A program made the position numbers and the translations under genes. The notes beneath the pieces were generated by a model that was given only the letters and a program-made list of their open reading frames with translations, did not search any database and was not told the DNA's origin. A stretch of 64,000 bases of DNA, taken from assembly GCF_012273895.1 (NCBI RefSeq), contig NC_052105.1, forward strand, positions 2,976,001 to 3,040,000, read 5' to 3'. The first letter of the stretch is position 1. The number at the start of each line of letters is the position of its first letter. Below are positions 37,013 through 48,685 of the stretch, in pieces. The DNA comes from Zerene cesonia (Eukaryota; Arthropoda; Insecta; Lepidoptera; Pieridae).

Positions 37013-38198
37013 AAATAATATTGTGTAATGTCAAAATGAAGGTATTTAGAATTTGTAATATGGATAAGTATACAGTACACATACGTCCTTCACATATGTC
37101 TGTAAAGGTTAAAGTGAAATCTTTAAACAAATGAGATATTTTCTAATAATTCATGATCATTTGCCGTAAATTTAGAATATAATGACGTCGTTAGATAAAT
37201 TATTATAATTGTTTTCGTGTCAATGGTTCATACTAATGATACGTGAAGTGTAATGTGTATGATGATAAATTAAATTAATTATCTTAGGTCCAATGTTGAC
37301 CAGTTGGCGGTTATAGTGTGAGTCTAATTCACAGATCACTGATGTGATATGTTCTCTGTAATACAGGCAATCTATTGCAAATTAAATGAACTTGCATTAT
37401 AAGCTTTGTTTGTGAAATACGTCATCTATTGAGTATAACAGAAATAATTTTTAACACTTACATTAACATCACATGTATGTTTGTCAATCGATTACTTTAG
37501 ATTCGTTTTGACGCACTTTAAACAGATCTATTTAATTCTTACTTCGTAATTAATCAACAATCGATGACAATATTACAATAATTTCATGATTTTTTTTTTA
37601 TTTTTGACTTGAAACACCAGGATTAAATAATTTTTCTAACATATGCTTATAACTTCGTGTAAGTTTGTTTTTTTAGTTTTGGTAAGTGATGTTTTTTTTT
37701 ATTCTTTTTAGTAATTTTCTATAGAATAGCAAAGTTTCCATGGACTAATAAATTTGAGTCACAAAGACAGTTTTATCATTTAAAATAACGCCATCTTCAC
37801 ATATTTTCACAAACTAAAAAGAATTCGCCACGTGCAAACAGACCTGATAGGAACTACAAATACATCTATAGTATCGTACCAAAATTAATTAAATTAGCGC
37901 CCTCTATAATCATTCGTCTGAATTAACGAAAAAGGTAGCCTAAACATATATAATCTATAGCCTAACCAAGATTGAGATCGAGGTTTACATTTTACAGTTT
38001 CTGTACCGCTTGGGGTCTCTGACTGTACTGTTTTTAAAGAATAATGTAATTTGTAACTTTTTGTTGCTTAAAACTACAGTAATTGTAAGGGTGAATAGCT
38101 AAATTAAATGCAGGAAAAAATAGAATAGAATAAAATTGACAATTTGTTTTAGAATAGTCCTTTAATATCGTCTTAATATAAAGCAGATATTAAGAAAA
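37013..38198. other. AT-rich DNA without recognisable gene
   Basis: Homopolymer T runs near 37588 and 37692. No supported feature. Confidence 0.4.
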
Positions 38199-38300
38199 GC
38201 AGTGGTGGCTCAGTGGTGAGAACCTCGGACTTCAAAATCGATAAGTCGGGGTTCGAGACCGGGCGAAATAAATTGATTTCTTTTTTAATTTATCTGCACA
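38199..38300 (+). mobile_element. tRNA-derived SINE head
   Basis: It carries a consensus Pol III A box TGGCTCAGTGG at 38206-38216 and a B box GGTTCGAGACC at 38250-38260, spaced as in a tRNA gene, followed by CGGGCGAAATAAATTGATTT. The head belongs to the SINE family at 60781-61063 but has intact promoter boxes. The body is cut off and replaced by a Helitron 3' end from about 38315. Confidence 0.75.
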
Positions 38301-38314
38301 GATGGTTATCCATG

Positions 38315-38402
38315 ACAATTGGAATAACATATAGGCAACTTTTTATCCCGATATTCCTATCGGATACGGACTGACGCGGGTGAAACCGCAGGGCGCAGAT
38401 AG
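38315..38402 (+). mobile_element. Helitron-like 3' end, 5' truncated
   Basis: GACAATTGGAATAACATATA, GGCAACTTTTTATCCCGATA, then CGCGGGTGAAACCGCAGGGC and GCAGATAG|T, the 3' half of the 200-bp family. It is joined directly to the SINE head on its left. Confidence 0.75.
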
Positions 38403-38448
38403 TATATAATATTTGTATGAAATGAATAATAATAATATTATTAATGTA

Positions 38449-38560
38449 ATTTTTAGTTTTATAGCATTGAAATGCTTTATAAATGAGAAATTTTGAAAGA
38501 ATAGAAAAAATTTGATCACGAGGCAGGATTCGAACCTGCGGATCTTGCCTAACCGTAGCA
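38449..38560 (-). mobile_element. tRNA-derived SINE 3' part, inside an inverted repeat
   Basis: AATTTTTAGTTTTATAGCAT...GAAAGAATAGAAAAAATTTG, then GGCAGGATTCGAACCTGCG, TCTTGCCTAACCGTAGCA: identical in order to 57646-57756. It breaks off inside the tRNA-like anticodon region. The fragment is enclosed by 22-bp inverted arms (38410-38431 and 38564-38585, one mismatch) that are not part of the SINE. Confidence 0.8.
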
Positions 38561-38585
38561 AAATATTATTCATTTCAAACAAATA

Positions 38586-39465
38586 GTTATTATCATACTG
38601 TCATACAAAAATACAAATAGCAGTTATGTATGCCGTTTTACAGAATTCTGATCATTTTTTTCTTATATTATGTATTGATTTAATATGCAAGCGTTCTATG
38701 TAACTTGAAACTGACATTTCCATATTTTTGGTATATATGGATAGTGTCGTGTGGTTGTGCATTTGTGAATTTTATTGTTTATGTCCTTTGGTTAATTGAA
38801 TATACAACTGTCATCGTCCCACATAAAAAAAAAAATAAAAAAAAAAAACAGTTAATAAGCGTCAACTGAGAACGGATCTTACAATAAAGGCGGCTAAGGT
38901 CTCTTGCAAACTAAGCATTTCTAGAAATACGGACTTAAAATTAAGGAAGTTTGTAGTTAGTAGACGTCCTCTTATAACGGTAAAAAATAAAGGCGTCTAC
39001 GGGCTCTAGTAAATATACATGATAGTCCTGTATTTATAGTGTTACAAACTGTAATTTACTGTTTAGAGGCTATACGAAATAAGTTCTCTTATAAGATTAT
39101 ATGAAATCTAAGGTTTTTGGCTTGAAAATTATAAGTGAGATAGGTTATAGATAAGACAGGTCGGAGGATTTATGCGATATGTAAGTAATTGTATGTAATT
39201 ATTGTCTGAATAATTATATATTATTATCAAACTTAGTATCTTTCTTTACATGATAAAAAGTATATTTTTGTAGGTACGCTGTGCCTGCTGGTTGCTACTC
39301 ATGAATCTTAAATAAAAAACAAAATTTTAGATTATATTTCATAAATATTTTTTATGCCACATTCCATCATTTTCAGTAAATATTAGGATTTAACTTTCGC
39401 TCGATCACATTAAAAATATTTTAATTTATAGCAGAGAGAAAGAAATGAATTAGTGACATCTATAA
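38586..39465. other. AT-rich DNA with two adjacent A-runs
   Basis: A ~26-bp A-rich run at 38825-38850 follows CATCGTCCCACAT. It could be the tail of an unrecognised plus-strand retroposon or processed transcript. No body is identifiable. Confidence 0.4.
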
Positions 39466-39636
39466 TCTATACATCTATAATTTATAATAATGTTATAAAG
39501 CTGAAGAGTTTTTTTGTTTGTTTGAACGCACTAATCTATATAATAAAAAAAAATATTTTAGTGTTAGATAGACCATTTATTGAGGATGGCTATTGGCTAT
39601 TTATGTACCACGGGCGAAGCCGGGGCGGACCGCTAG
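39466..39636 (+). mobile_element. Lep1-like Helitron, decayed 5' half
   Basis: Starting at A|TCTATACATC, it has TTATAAAGCTGAAGAG, GTTTGTTTGAACGCACTAAT and TAGTGTTAGATAGACCATTT. It ends CGGGCGAAGCCGGGGCGGAC then CGCTAG|T. It is the sister of 35059-35222, with an A-rich insertion replacing AGGAACTACTGGTCCGATTT. Confidence 0.75.
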
Positions 39637-40725
39637 TCTCCGATATAATAACATTCAGTAAAGTAGGTATTATATATATATTCTTTTTTAAATCTGCCCA
39701 CAAAGTTCCTGACAACAGCTAGTACACAATATTTTGAGGTCAAACTCCAATCCATGAATGAACAGGCAGTCTGCAAAATTAATTATGATGTCGTTTTTTT
39801 TTTTTTTTATTTTTACCTCTTTTCGTCTTTCCTTTTTATTGAAAGAATGTAATAATGAACCAGCTTTACTGGCTTTCTGTGGGTTGAAGAAGGTTCACGA
39901 AACAAATTGTAGGCTGTGCTAATGGGCGGTAAATTTAATTGAATCTTCAGCCGTTTGCGGCCAAACACACTTTACTTACACTTCGTGGCGTTTCTTTATG
40001 AAGAACACATTACCTTATGATATAGTGTTTTAATCGTTTACTGTTTCATGATATCTAAAGGCTTCCACCCACACTACTTCAATCACGTAGGAGTACTCAA
40101 CATGATTGCTTAGCTTACATGCTGAGACGATTTAATCAATTTCAAAGCTTTATATCCTCGAGTATTTGTAACGTATGATAATCAATTATCAGCTACTTTC
40201 CATGTGGCTAGATATACGTCCATCTTAATTCCTTCAAATTGATCGAACCTGTCACCTCTGTATATTTGCAAATATACCCAAGGACAATGCGTGAAATCTA
40301 TTGTTAATATTTATCCTTAAATAAATACAGTAACTGTTGTAGAGGAGGAAAACGCTTTTATTTTTGCATGGTAGCATCTAGAGTGTGACAGGGATTGATG
40401 GAGTTTTCTAAAAGGGTTTTTATTGCCACTATGTTTAAACGAAATTGTTTACGTTAATGTTGGGGAGAGAATTTTGATTGAGAAATTTTTACGTTGCTTT
40501 TATAATTACATTTATGGAATGATTGGTTACTTCATAACAAGCACCGTGTATGAGACTGAAATTTCAAAATATCATCATGATTCTCATAATTAAAATGGTA
40601 AATTTATTCATAAAATTTGTTGACGTGACATTAATCGAAGAAAGTGTTAATTTATCAATGAATTAACATTACAGGCAAATATACATCTACATGTTTTTTA
40701 ACTTTATGATGTAACAATGTACGCG
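39637..40725. other. AT-rich DNA without recognisable gene
   Basis: A long poly-T run lies at about 39795-39809. The 39840-40020 stretch is more GC-balanced but has no frame or repeat match. Confidence 0.4.
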
Positions 40726-40732
40726 TTTGTTC

Positions 40733-40818
40733 GTCGTCGTCATCGTCTTGTCAGCTGTGGGACGTCCACTGCTGGACAAAAGCCTCCCTTAAAGATTACC
40801 CTGCGCCGGCACCCTGCT
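40733..40818 (-). mobile_element. LINE/SINE tail with 7-bp TSD
   Basis: On the minus strand the tail reads E-A-F-V-Q-Q-W-T-S-H-S, stop, then GAC/GAT-rich repeats. It is flanked by TTTGTTC at 40726-40732 and 40819-40825. This is a second 5'-truncated insertion of the EAYVQQWTS type, but its upstream part (GGTAATCTTTAAGG) differs from 11029 and has an in-frame stop, so it is a different subfamily or a SINE that borrowed the tail. Confidence 0.75.
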
Positions 40819-41428
40819 TTTGTTCAAGTGTTAAAAATAGTTTTTCAATCGTTCATATTATGTATGACGGGTTATGATTAGAATCGTTATGCAGTCTTGG
40901 AAACGCGGGCCCTTTTTACAAGGGCAATCGTGTGAGTTAGAATACACGGGTGGCGCATTTGAAATTTCTTTGGTTTGTAACATTTTTCATCACAATAAAA
41001 TCGTTATTCAAGTGTCTTTTGGATGTAGAATAAATTCAACTAGTATAAAGGCATTGTATTAAATGGGAAGGAGGTATATGTACCGTAAAATAAGTAAGAT
41101 GGCATTACCATAAGAATAAATGAAGAGAATACAGACAAAGCTTCATTTCTTCCGTAGCATTAGCTCCATGTAATTCCACCTAATGGATTTATCGTTGTGA
41201 GAGCAATGTTAAACCGGTTGACTGAAACTGTATATGCCATACTTTCTGAGACTATTGTGCAGACTTCCTTTAAAATATTACAATTACATGATTATGTGAT
41301 ATTATATATTAATGCTCATCTATGCAATAATGAAACTGTTTCTTTATATAATTATGATATGTGATAAATCACGTCTTCAAGGATCTTGGAGCTCACAGCT
41401 TATGAAGTGTAACGAATACCATACAAAA

Positions 41429-41732
41429 ATTTTTTTTCGGGCTCCGTATCCAAAGGGTATTTTTTTAAATCTCTTTTACTTAGACTTGTTTATCTCTCTG
41501 CCTGAAAGACCGTCCATCTAGTATTACGATTGTATCTCATAAACCGTCATCGTAAGACAGTTGAAATTTTCAGAGATGATGTATTTATGTCGCCTCCATA
41601 ACAACAAATAATAAACAAATCGAAGTGAAGCATCGGTCATAAATTAGGTGGGTGACCATTGTTTTTGACAGTTGCTCCTCCGCTATTTTGTACGATGGGT
41701 ACTCTTGAAGGCGCGAATACGCACTGGAATGA
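41429..41732 (+). mobile_element. Interspersed repeat with 5S rRNA-like core (SINE3-like), second copy
   Basis: It opens TTTCGGGCTCCGTATCCAAA, contains TGAAATTTTCAGAGATGATG and ACAACAAATAATAAAC, then GAAGTGAAGCATCGG and GGTGGGTGACC. It closes near GCGCGAATACGCACTGG. The order of blocks equals 12491-12757. GAAGTGAAGC plus GGTGGGTGACC correspond to the GAAGTTAAGC and GATGGGTGACC boxes of 5S rRNA (general knowledge). Confidence 0.65.
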
Positions 41733-41741
41733 TTTATTAAC

Positions 41742-41928
41742 CAGTAGCTTTTGCCCGCGGCTTCGCACTCGTTATATTCCTGGTTTAATAGATATTATTA
41801 TGCATATAAACTTTCCTCTTGAATCTATTAAAACAACCTATCAAAATTCGTTGTGTAGTTTTAAAGATTCAAGCATACATAGGGATATAGGGAATAGATA
41901 GAAAAAAAGAAACTTTGTTTTATAGTGA
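41742..41928 (-). mobile_element. Helitron-like element, second family
   Basis: On the minus strand: A|TC ACTATAAAACAAAGTTTC, CCCTATGTATGCTTGAATCT, AACTACACAACGAATTTTG, GATTCAAGAGGAAAGTTTAT and GAGTGCGAAGCCGCGGGC. The 3' end is mutated from CTAG to CTACTGG. It directly follows the 5S-like repeat. Confidence 0.65.
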
Positions 41929-42517
41929 TACACAGACAGAGTTTTATTCTGCTGAAGGAAGATTGTAATATATATTCTCACACAATAACCACTAACACGT
42001 CTGTTTGAATGTCATCCATCAAAATTTAATTTAATTGTTTAAACCATGCCTTAATATTTCAGGACATGTTATGATAATAACTACCCAATTGCACATCTTC
42101 TGTAACAAGGCACTGGTAAAAGGATAATTGTAAAATTCGAAATCTTAATGGATTTATTAATCTAATCTTTTATTAATATTAATAATTCAGAATTAAGAAG
42201 AATGCAAAATTTTAAGAAACTGAATAACTGTCTTAAGTGCCCGTGGAGTTAAGTTAGACCTTTCCAGCAATTTCTTTGAGCTTCAGATTATATTTAACTA
42301 TAAATGAAATTTCAGCAATTATAACAGACTTCCTTCATAAAGTTGCCAACTATCAAAATACGAGAGGTAATTCTACCGTTTTGTTCTAGGAAGCTAGCTA
42401 CGAGTGATAGCGTGCAATTTCTTGAAAGTGTCTTGGAACAAGAGCTGAGAAGAAGTGAATTTGTATTGTTTATACTTTCTTCTTATGTCAATTTATTGTG
42501 AAGGTGGCTTTACATAG

Positions 42518-42705
42518 TAGCTATCCGCCCGCTGCTTTGCCTACATAGTTATAATAAATAAATAATTCCCGTGACATTCAACGAATACTACCCTATGACT
42601 CTACACGGTTTTCAAACTATATCCCTACCAAATTTCATTCAAATCGTTTCAGGCGTTTTTGTGTGAAGAAGAAATAGAAAGATAGGCAGATGGAAAGATG
42701 GACAA
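42518..42705 (-). repeat. CTAG-type dispersed repeat, decayed
   Basis: TAGCTATCCGCCCGCTGCTT...CCAAATTTCATTCAAATCG...TTCAGGCGTTTTTGTGTGAA has the layout of Helitron-like elements read backwards: a GC-rich end, then AAATTTCAT and a caGNNGTTT...GTG segment. Terminal bases are not preserved. Confidence 0.45.
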
Positions 42706-42906
42706 AGTATGGATGAAGGCAGCAGCTATTTTCCATATTCAGTACATTATTCATTTGTACGCAAGAAAATATACGAGCCGGAGCAGAAATGCAATATATT
42801 GCGGATGCGTTATGCATTTTATTACTAGTGTGACATGACACGGCTATAAAAATGTACTGAATGAAATGTTAAATGTGTTTTAAAATATATATATAGATAT
42901 TAGATA

Positions 42907-42948
42907 TTATTAGTATTCACTAAGCTACAGCTTAGTGAATAATAATAA
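42907..42948. repeat. Short hairpin, 20-bp arms
   Basis: Arms 42907-42926 and 42929-42948 pair with one mismatch around a 2-nt loop (AC). The core is ATTCACTAAGCT / AGCTTAGTGAAT. The outer part of each arm is simple TTA/TAA repeat. Confidence 0.8.
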
Positions 42949-43058
42949 TAATATATTGTTAACATAATATATTTCTACGCAAAATCTAAATTTCTGATTT
43001 AAATCTAATGCAATTGGATAGCGTCTACGATCTCTCTATTTTTTTATATAATAAGGCA

Positions 43059-43112
43059 GCTCAACGGATAGGACCTCCACGGGGGGCGGTATTTCCATAA
43101 GTCAAGGTCAGA
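43059..43112 (+). repeat. Possible tRNA-derived SINE head fragment
   Basis: GGCAGCTCAACGGATAGGAC and AAGGTCAGACCGAG sit where A and B boxes would be in the SINE head of 38199 and are followed by TAAGCGTGCAAAC. The B box lacks TTCGA, so this is weak. Confidence 0.3.
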
Positions 43113-43390
43113 CCGAGTAAGCGTGCAAACATTAAACAATATTCTAATAGCATTTGAACATTCTACACATGTATCGCTTATTGAATATTTATTCATTGCA
43201 CTTGATTTAAATACAGAACTTAAATTAAATACTTATTGTATTTTGTATATCGAATATTTTTATTTACGTGATTTGCTTCAATTGTATTCTTTGGCAGAGC
43301 AAAAATCAGACACTGCTTTAGTATCACTACAAAATATGATATTTTCATAAACGATCGATGCAATGCATTAAATATTACAGAAACTTATAA

Positions 43391-43562
43391 CCAGTTCTCC
43401 GCTCGCGGCTTCGCGAATCAAAGGAAAATCGAATGAGAATGCAGTGGCATGTTTTACCACTAAATGAAGCCTGTTTCACCCTTTAGCCACCTAACCATCT
43501 CCAGATACAAGTCATAACATCGTTCCATTGTGACATGAAGGAAAGACAAACAAACATACGGT
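43391..43562 (-). repeat. CTAG-type dispersed repeat, decayed
   Basis: CTCCGCTCGCGGCTTCGCGA, ATCAAAGGAAAATCG and a distal GACAAACAAACATAC resemble a Helitron-like or LINE tail read backwards. A shorter relative (GGCTTTGCTCGTAGTC, AAAGGAAATTCCCGTGGGAA) is at 46326-46372. Confidence 0.4.
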
Positions 43563-46018
43563 TAAAGTAAAACAACATACCATATAGGTACATATTATTC
43601 TGTGGTATTGGTACTACTTAAAATCAATTTGTGTTTGACGCGTACAATTACGTTTTTATGTGAATTTATTGCCTCGTTGATAACAATCAATTTCATTAGT
43701 ATTATTGTCCTACTGTTTTCATGGAATTTCGTTCTAGGTAAGTAGTATTTGCATTAACGACTTGCAATAATTGGTTGGAATGAAATTCGAATTAATTCAA
43801 TAAATTTTATTATCAAATAAATCTCAGTGATTGAGAATAATTACCGATAAAACTTTAAGATAGCATCAAACATGATAAAACGCTTTCCTAGATTATTCCT
43901 ATAAATACATTGATGATAAATTGATATCTTACCATATTATTGTCTTGTCATTGGTGTTATTAAATCCAGAGTTTTATAATCACACATGATGACAATTCTC
44001 TTTGAATGTGTGTGGCTTCTAATTTTTCATAATCTACATGATGCATATGAAAAAGTTATAATATATCTTCGTCTAAACTTTCAATATTTATTAGATGAGC
44101 GTGCGTTATTATAATAACTTACACGTCTACAAACTCTTACTACAAATAGACAACGCTTAGTCGATAATTCATAAACTTGTCAGAGAGAAAACCTTCACTA
44201 ATTGTATCTAATAAAAAATTCTCGGTATTTCTATATAGGTATAATAGTGTTTGTTGTGCACATGGAGTTGTGTGTTACCATGGAGTATTGAGTGAAAAAT
44301 CGATGGACACTTGGATTCTTAATTAAACGTTCATAGATATCTTATGTCAGAGTAGATTATTTCTAAAGCGTAATGTTAATAAACACCATAACGTATGTAG
44401 TTACATTGCTATGATATTTAATAGAATTTTGCATAGAAAATTTTGAGAGTCGTTATACCTTGAAAGTAGTTCGATAATTATAAAAAATACCAGTGAAAAA
44501 AAATTAATAAAACACAATCAATATAGCATTAATGTATTATTCCCGCAGGATGTAGTTACCTACACTATATTCATTTGTTTTCCTTCAGGCAGATACATGA
44601 GGACTAGCCAGTAAAATACGAAGTTTCATAGAGCCATAATATTACTGAGTATATTATTCAGTAATATATATACTTTTAGTGAACACTGGTCATAATTCGA
44701 ATTCAGAACCGTTTATAAAAACATTATATACCTAGTGAAATATCATGTTATGCTATCCCAAAATGTATAAATAAGAAACTAACATGGAATTTATTTCCTT
44801 TTTTATTTGCTTTTTATGTGTGCCGTTTTGAAATGTAAAATTTATAGTTACACCACAGCTATAGCAACATTTTGCTGCATACGGTCGACGCCAACATTTT
44901 TCCAACTACGGAAGCCACAAACCAAAAAGGAAGTCAGTGTTTATTTTAAATTCATTACCACAAAGTTCAGGTTGAAATAATTTCATCAGCTTTTGTAAAT
45001 ATTGAAATTATATGCACAGGTTCAATCTCCAGTTTCTCACATTTCAGCTGTAAAATAAATTTTATTTCCCATTCACGTATTCACAAAGGTCTATTTCTGA
45101 GAACTGAAGAGAATGCGTGTCAGTAAACTGTTTAGAATATTATGTTTTGTTATTTACTGTCTGATCAATATACTTACTGTTTCATAAGTCATTTGCCATT
45201 TTTATTTCCCAATTAATATTTTTTTTAATATTATCCACTTTATAGTCATAGTATAGATAAATTATTAATTTGAAATCTGTCGAAGTATCGCAGTTTCAGT
45301 CGAAAAAAATAATACCTAATTGTTTGTTTATTTATTGTTAACGAAACGAAAAAATACCCTTAACCCTGGTAGTTATTTGACATTATTTATCACTTAAAAC
45401 GTGTTTAATACTCGTATTAATACAAATCAACTTTTATTAACTACGTTAATGATTTTGCCCATAAAACCCCACTCAGATTGAAATAGACCGTATATAAAAC
45501 TTTCTTACAATATATAACCACATTACATACCTTAATTCATTTCGAGAGATCAAATCCTCCAAATGTTAGTCCTATCCTAATTTAAATGGAGTTCTAACCT
45601 CAGACCGAATTGTAAGAAGATAGATTAATTTAACGGTAGGCTAAATATATTATGAGAATACTATTTTGTGCCGAACCTTCCACGGTGATTACTTAGGTTT
45701 CGTTGATTGTAATTCAAATGAGGCTGACAATATAAAAACTGTTCTGAGTTTTAATAGAAATAAGCAAATATTCCCGTACTTTTTAAATAAAAATAAACAC
45801 TAAAGGCAATGTATATATATTCGAAATGTTTTAAAGGATAGAAAAAGATCAATAAAGAGGGCTATAAACGCTTTAGACCACTAACTAGATCACTTATGAT
45901 TCTCAGCAATCAAATTTCCTCAACTATTTTAGTTTTGTTTTCCTGTAAGGACCTTCAAGGTTTCAAATATTCTATTATATATAAAATATAATTATAGTTA
46001 AGACATCTTTACTGATAT
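43563..46018. other. AT-rich DNA without recognisable gene
   Basis: No repeat family member, RNA gene or exon supported in about 2.5 kb. Confidence 0.5.
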
Positions 46019-46080
46019 AAAACTAATTTCAACGATTACGATGCTGCATCGTTGGAACGCAGCCTTCTGAAATTTAGTTT
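46019..46080 (-). mobile_element. tRNA-derived SINE, 5' fragment
   Basis: ATTTCAACGATTACGATGCT, then GCATCGTTGGAACGCAGCCT, corresponds to ATTTCAATGATTACAATATT / ATCGATGGAACGCGGCCT of the copy at 57646-57985. The tRNA part is absent. Confidence 0.6.
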
Positions 46081-46325
46081 ATATTGCTCTATCATATAAA
46101 GAATTTGATGCTTAGATGTTCATATTGATCGATCGATTATGAGGAGGGATTTCAAATATTCTTAGACTTTCACACATTGTTACAAATAAAGCGAAAAAAG
46201 AATATGTAGATAAGTTAGTAACATTTATAACACTAAGCCAACATGGACATTTATATGGATAAGTAGAGTGACGCGAGCCATTTAATTAAGTAGACATTCT
46301 TATTAAATACTGTCACTACATTCTG

Positions 46326-46372
46326 TCAGTGGCTTTGCTCGTAGTCAAAGGAAATTCCCGTGGGAATGAGAT
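46326..46372 (-). repeat. CTAG-type repeat end, fragment
   Basis: GGCTTTGCTCGTAGTCAAAG and GAAATTCCCGTGGGAATGAG resemble the GC-rich end plus CCCACGGGAA motif of the third Helitron-like subfamily, reversed. Confidence 0.4.
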
Positions 46373-46385
46373 CTTTAGAGAATAG

Positions 46386-46610
46386 GAATCTTATTTTTTA
46401 ATTTTATAACATTGAAATGCTTTATAAATGCGAAAAACTTGGTCATGTTTCATATTGGTTGAGATGTTTCTTAATCATCTCAATAGATGGCGTGGGGTGT
46501 CGAAGAAATTAGATTGCTGAGGCGGGTGGACGAAAGGTTTGTCAAAAAGACGCGGGTTCGCTTCCCGACTTGTGAACAATTTTTTTCTCTTCTTTAAAAA
46601 TTTAAAGTAA
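46386..46610 (+). mobile_element. tRNA-derived SINE, decayed
   Basis: TTTTTAATTTTATAACATTG, AAATGCTTTATAAATGCG, then TTCTTAATCATCTCAATAGA, TGGCGTGGGGTGTC and a tRNA-like tail with a B-box relic GGGTTCGCTTCCC. Same order as 18908-19272. The ~100 bp containing GGCCGCGTTCC are missing and the A box is destroyed. Confidence 0.7.
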
Positions 46611-48610
46611 CTTTTTTCTCTCTCCAGTCTCCTATTTCAACACAAAAAATCCTACAACAAAATCGCTCAAGCAAACAAACACAGTTTTGCATTTATTATA
46701 TTAGTAAAGAACAAAATATTTTAAAATACTTAGTTATGTGGATGCAGATTAGGCTTGTAATGCAGCTGACAAATGGTCATATACTGGCTTTTAACCTTTC
46801 CCTAGTTTTAATATCTGATGAGTATAAAAAGCAATAAACTGTGGCACTTTCCAGCACTGAGGCTGAGCTACTGCTGAGATACCAATATCATTCTCTTTTT
46901 ACTAGCTTATCTTGTGGTACGTTATAAGTTGAGAATTGGGTTATTATATTGAGACTCTTTGTTTATTTCAATGAGTGGTGATGATAAATAAATAAATAAA
47001 TAAATAAATAAGTTATAGAACATTTTCTTGACATTCCAAAAACGGCTCATGCATTAGAAAGCGTAATAAACTTCTGCGATTTTATGCTCCCTTGAGCCAA
47101 AGACACGTGCAACCATTATTAACGCCTGTATAATATTTACTTTTCTTATGTTTTCAGTGAAGTTTTGTTCAGTTTAATTATGCCTTGTTTTGTTTGTCTG
47201 CCAAATGTATGTATTGTTGTTTTTTCTTTTTGTAAATTAAAAGTTTACCGTGAAGAAAAATCTTTGTGTAGTGGAAATAAAGGCAACAATAGGTCTAGAA
47301 ATGTTCAATAATTATTGGAAGCTCTCCTTTTTTTCTTACACTTTTAACAAGTATTTTTACGTAATCAGCTTATGACAAAATTTTAGTTCCATTTAGCATA
47401 GAATCACAACACGAAATGGGACACCTATAAACTGAGTATCGCGTAATTAATGAATAATATGGTACTTTATGTATAATTTTTATATATAATATAATCTAAT
47501 ACTATTAGAGGAAGTCTTCCTTAATACGCAATAATTAAATAAAATATTATACATTGATTGAATTTAGCTGTTTACTATTCGCAGCTTATACAAGATTATC
47601 ATCATCGAACGTAACGAAACGTGATCTCGCATCTATTGGATTTCGACAAATAATGAGAAGATTTATCAACTAATGAATCCAAAAGCTTATTGTTACGAAC
47701 ATTATGGATTGGATACATTTCTTTCTCAAATATTCACGGTAAAAGGGTTTAGAGGTACAACATTTTTGTATACGTTCAAGTAACATAATATTATTAAAGA
47801 GATTTTTTTCGGTTCTTTGTTTTGAGTCATGAAAATTTGGAGTACTAACGCTTTATTCATTATTTTAATGAATACAGCTGTTAAAATACTTATTGCATTT
47901 TTTAAGAAATTAATCGGCATTACTTTCAACTTTATAAAAATACTGAATAAATTAAAAAAAAAATAAGTGTTTAAGCATTATCCACAGATTAAACTATTAT
48001 TTGTTTCTTAGCAGATTCGAACCGTTATTAAGACTGTGTTAAACTATGCTAACTTCTAATCTAGTAGTTATTTTATGTATACTTCTATTCTAGACTTCTA
48101 GAGTATCTGTGTTAGTTTTACCCAAATCTGAGCTGTTCTGGCATCCGGCAACGATTAAGAGCATTTATTTTATTACTATAAATAGAAACATTTTGTCTTG
48201 TTGTACATGATGATGTACATACTTATATATATACAACATGATGTACATACTCATTTAATTTGTGGATATTGATAAAAAAGATTTCTAGCAATTTATTTTT
48301 TACAGATCTGTTGATGTTTTTTATCTTATACATTTCCTTCCGCCTTTAAATAGGTGCCTTGAACAAAGTTGTAATGGATTAAAAAACAATTAATTGTTTG
48401 ATAGAAATAATTCAACCTAATTGAACGAATTACGATCTTTGAACTTGCCTTAATTGAAACTCTTAGAAGAGTTAGTACTTTATAATAATAGCTGCTCGCC
48501 CCTGCTTTACCCGGGCTGTTTTATATTATTGCTGTGCTGTGCTGTGCGCCTATTCTAAATATGCCTCCAGCTACTCTACTGAACTAAATACACTATTTCA
48601 AGCCCATCTT
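46611..48610. other. AT-rich DNA with (AAAT)n and a short tandem repeat
   Basis: (AAAT)7 at about 46984-47011. CATGATGTACATACTYAT is duplicated at about 48210 and 48237. A CTAG-type relic GCTGCTCGCCCCTGCTTTAC lies at 48491, next to three GCTGT units. No gene supported. Confidence 0.5.
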
Positions 48611-48685
48611 TGTGGATGGGGATGAGGTTTCTTTCATGATGCGAGCTGGCCCAATTCATGCCGAAGCGCGCTCAACTCCCACACT
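48611..48685 (-). mobile_element. GTGGGAG-family retroposon, head fragment
   Basis: On the minus strand: GTGTGGGAGTTGAGCGCGCT, CATGAATTGGGCCAGCTCGC, then a decayed CATCCCCATCC. No body or tail is present. Confidence 0.7.

Noticed and set aside
38516..38560. Genuine tRNA gene at the GGATTCGAACC motif
   Set aside because: Breaks off before the D arm and belongs to the SINE family at 57646.
38825..38850. Processed pseudogene ending at the A-run
   Set aside because: No coding sequence or polyadenylation context upstream and no matching TSD found.
46984..47011. CRISPR-like or functional tandem array
   Set aside because: Simple (AAAT)n microsatellite; no spacers, and the organism is a eukaryote.
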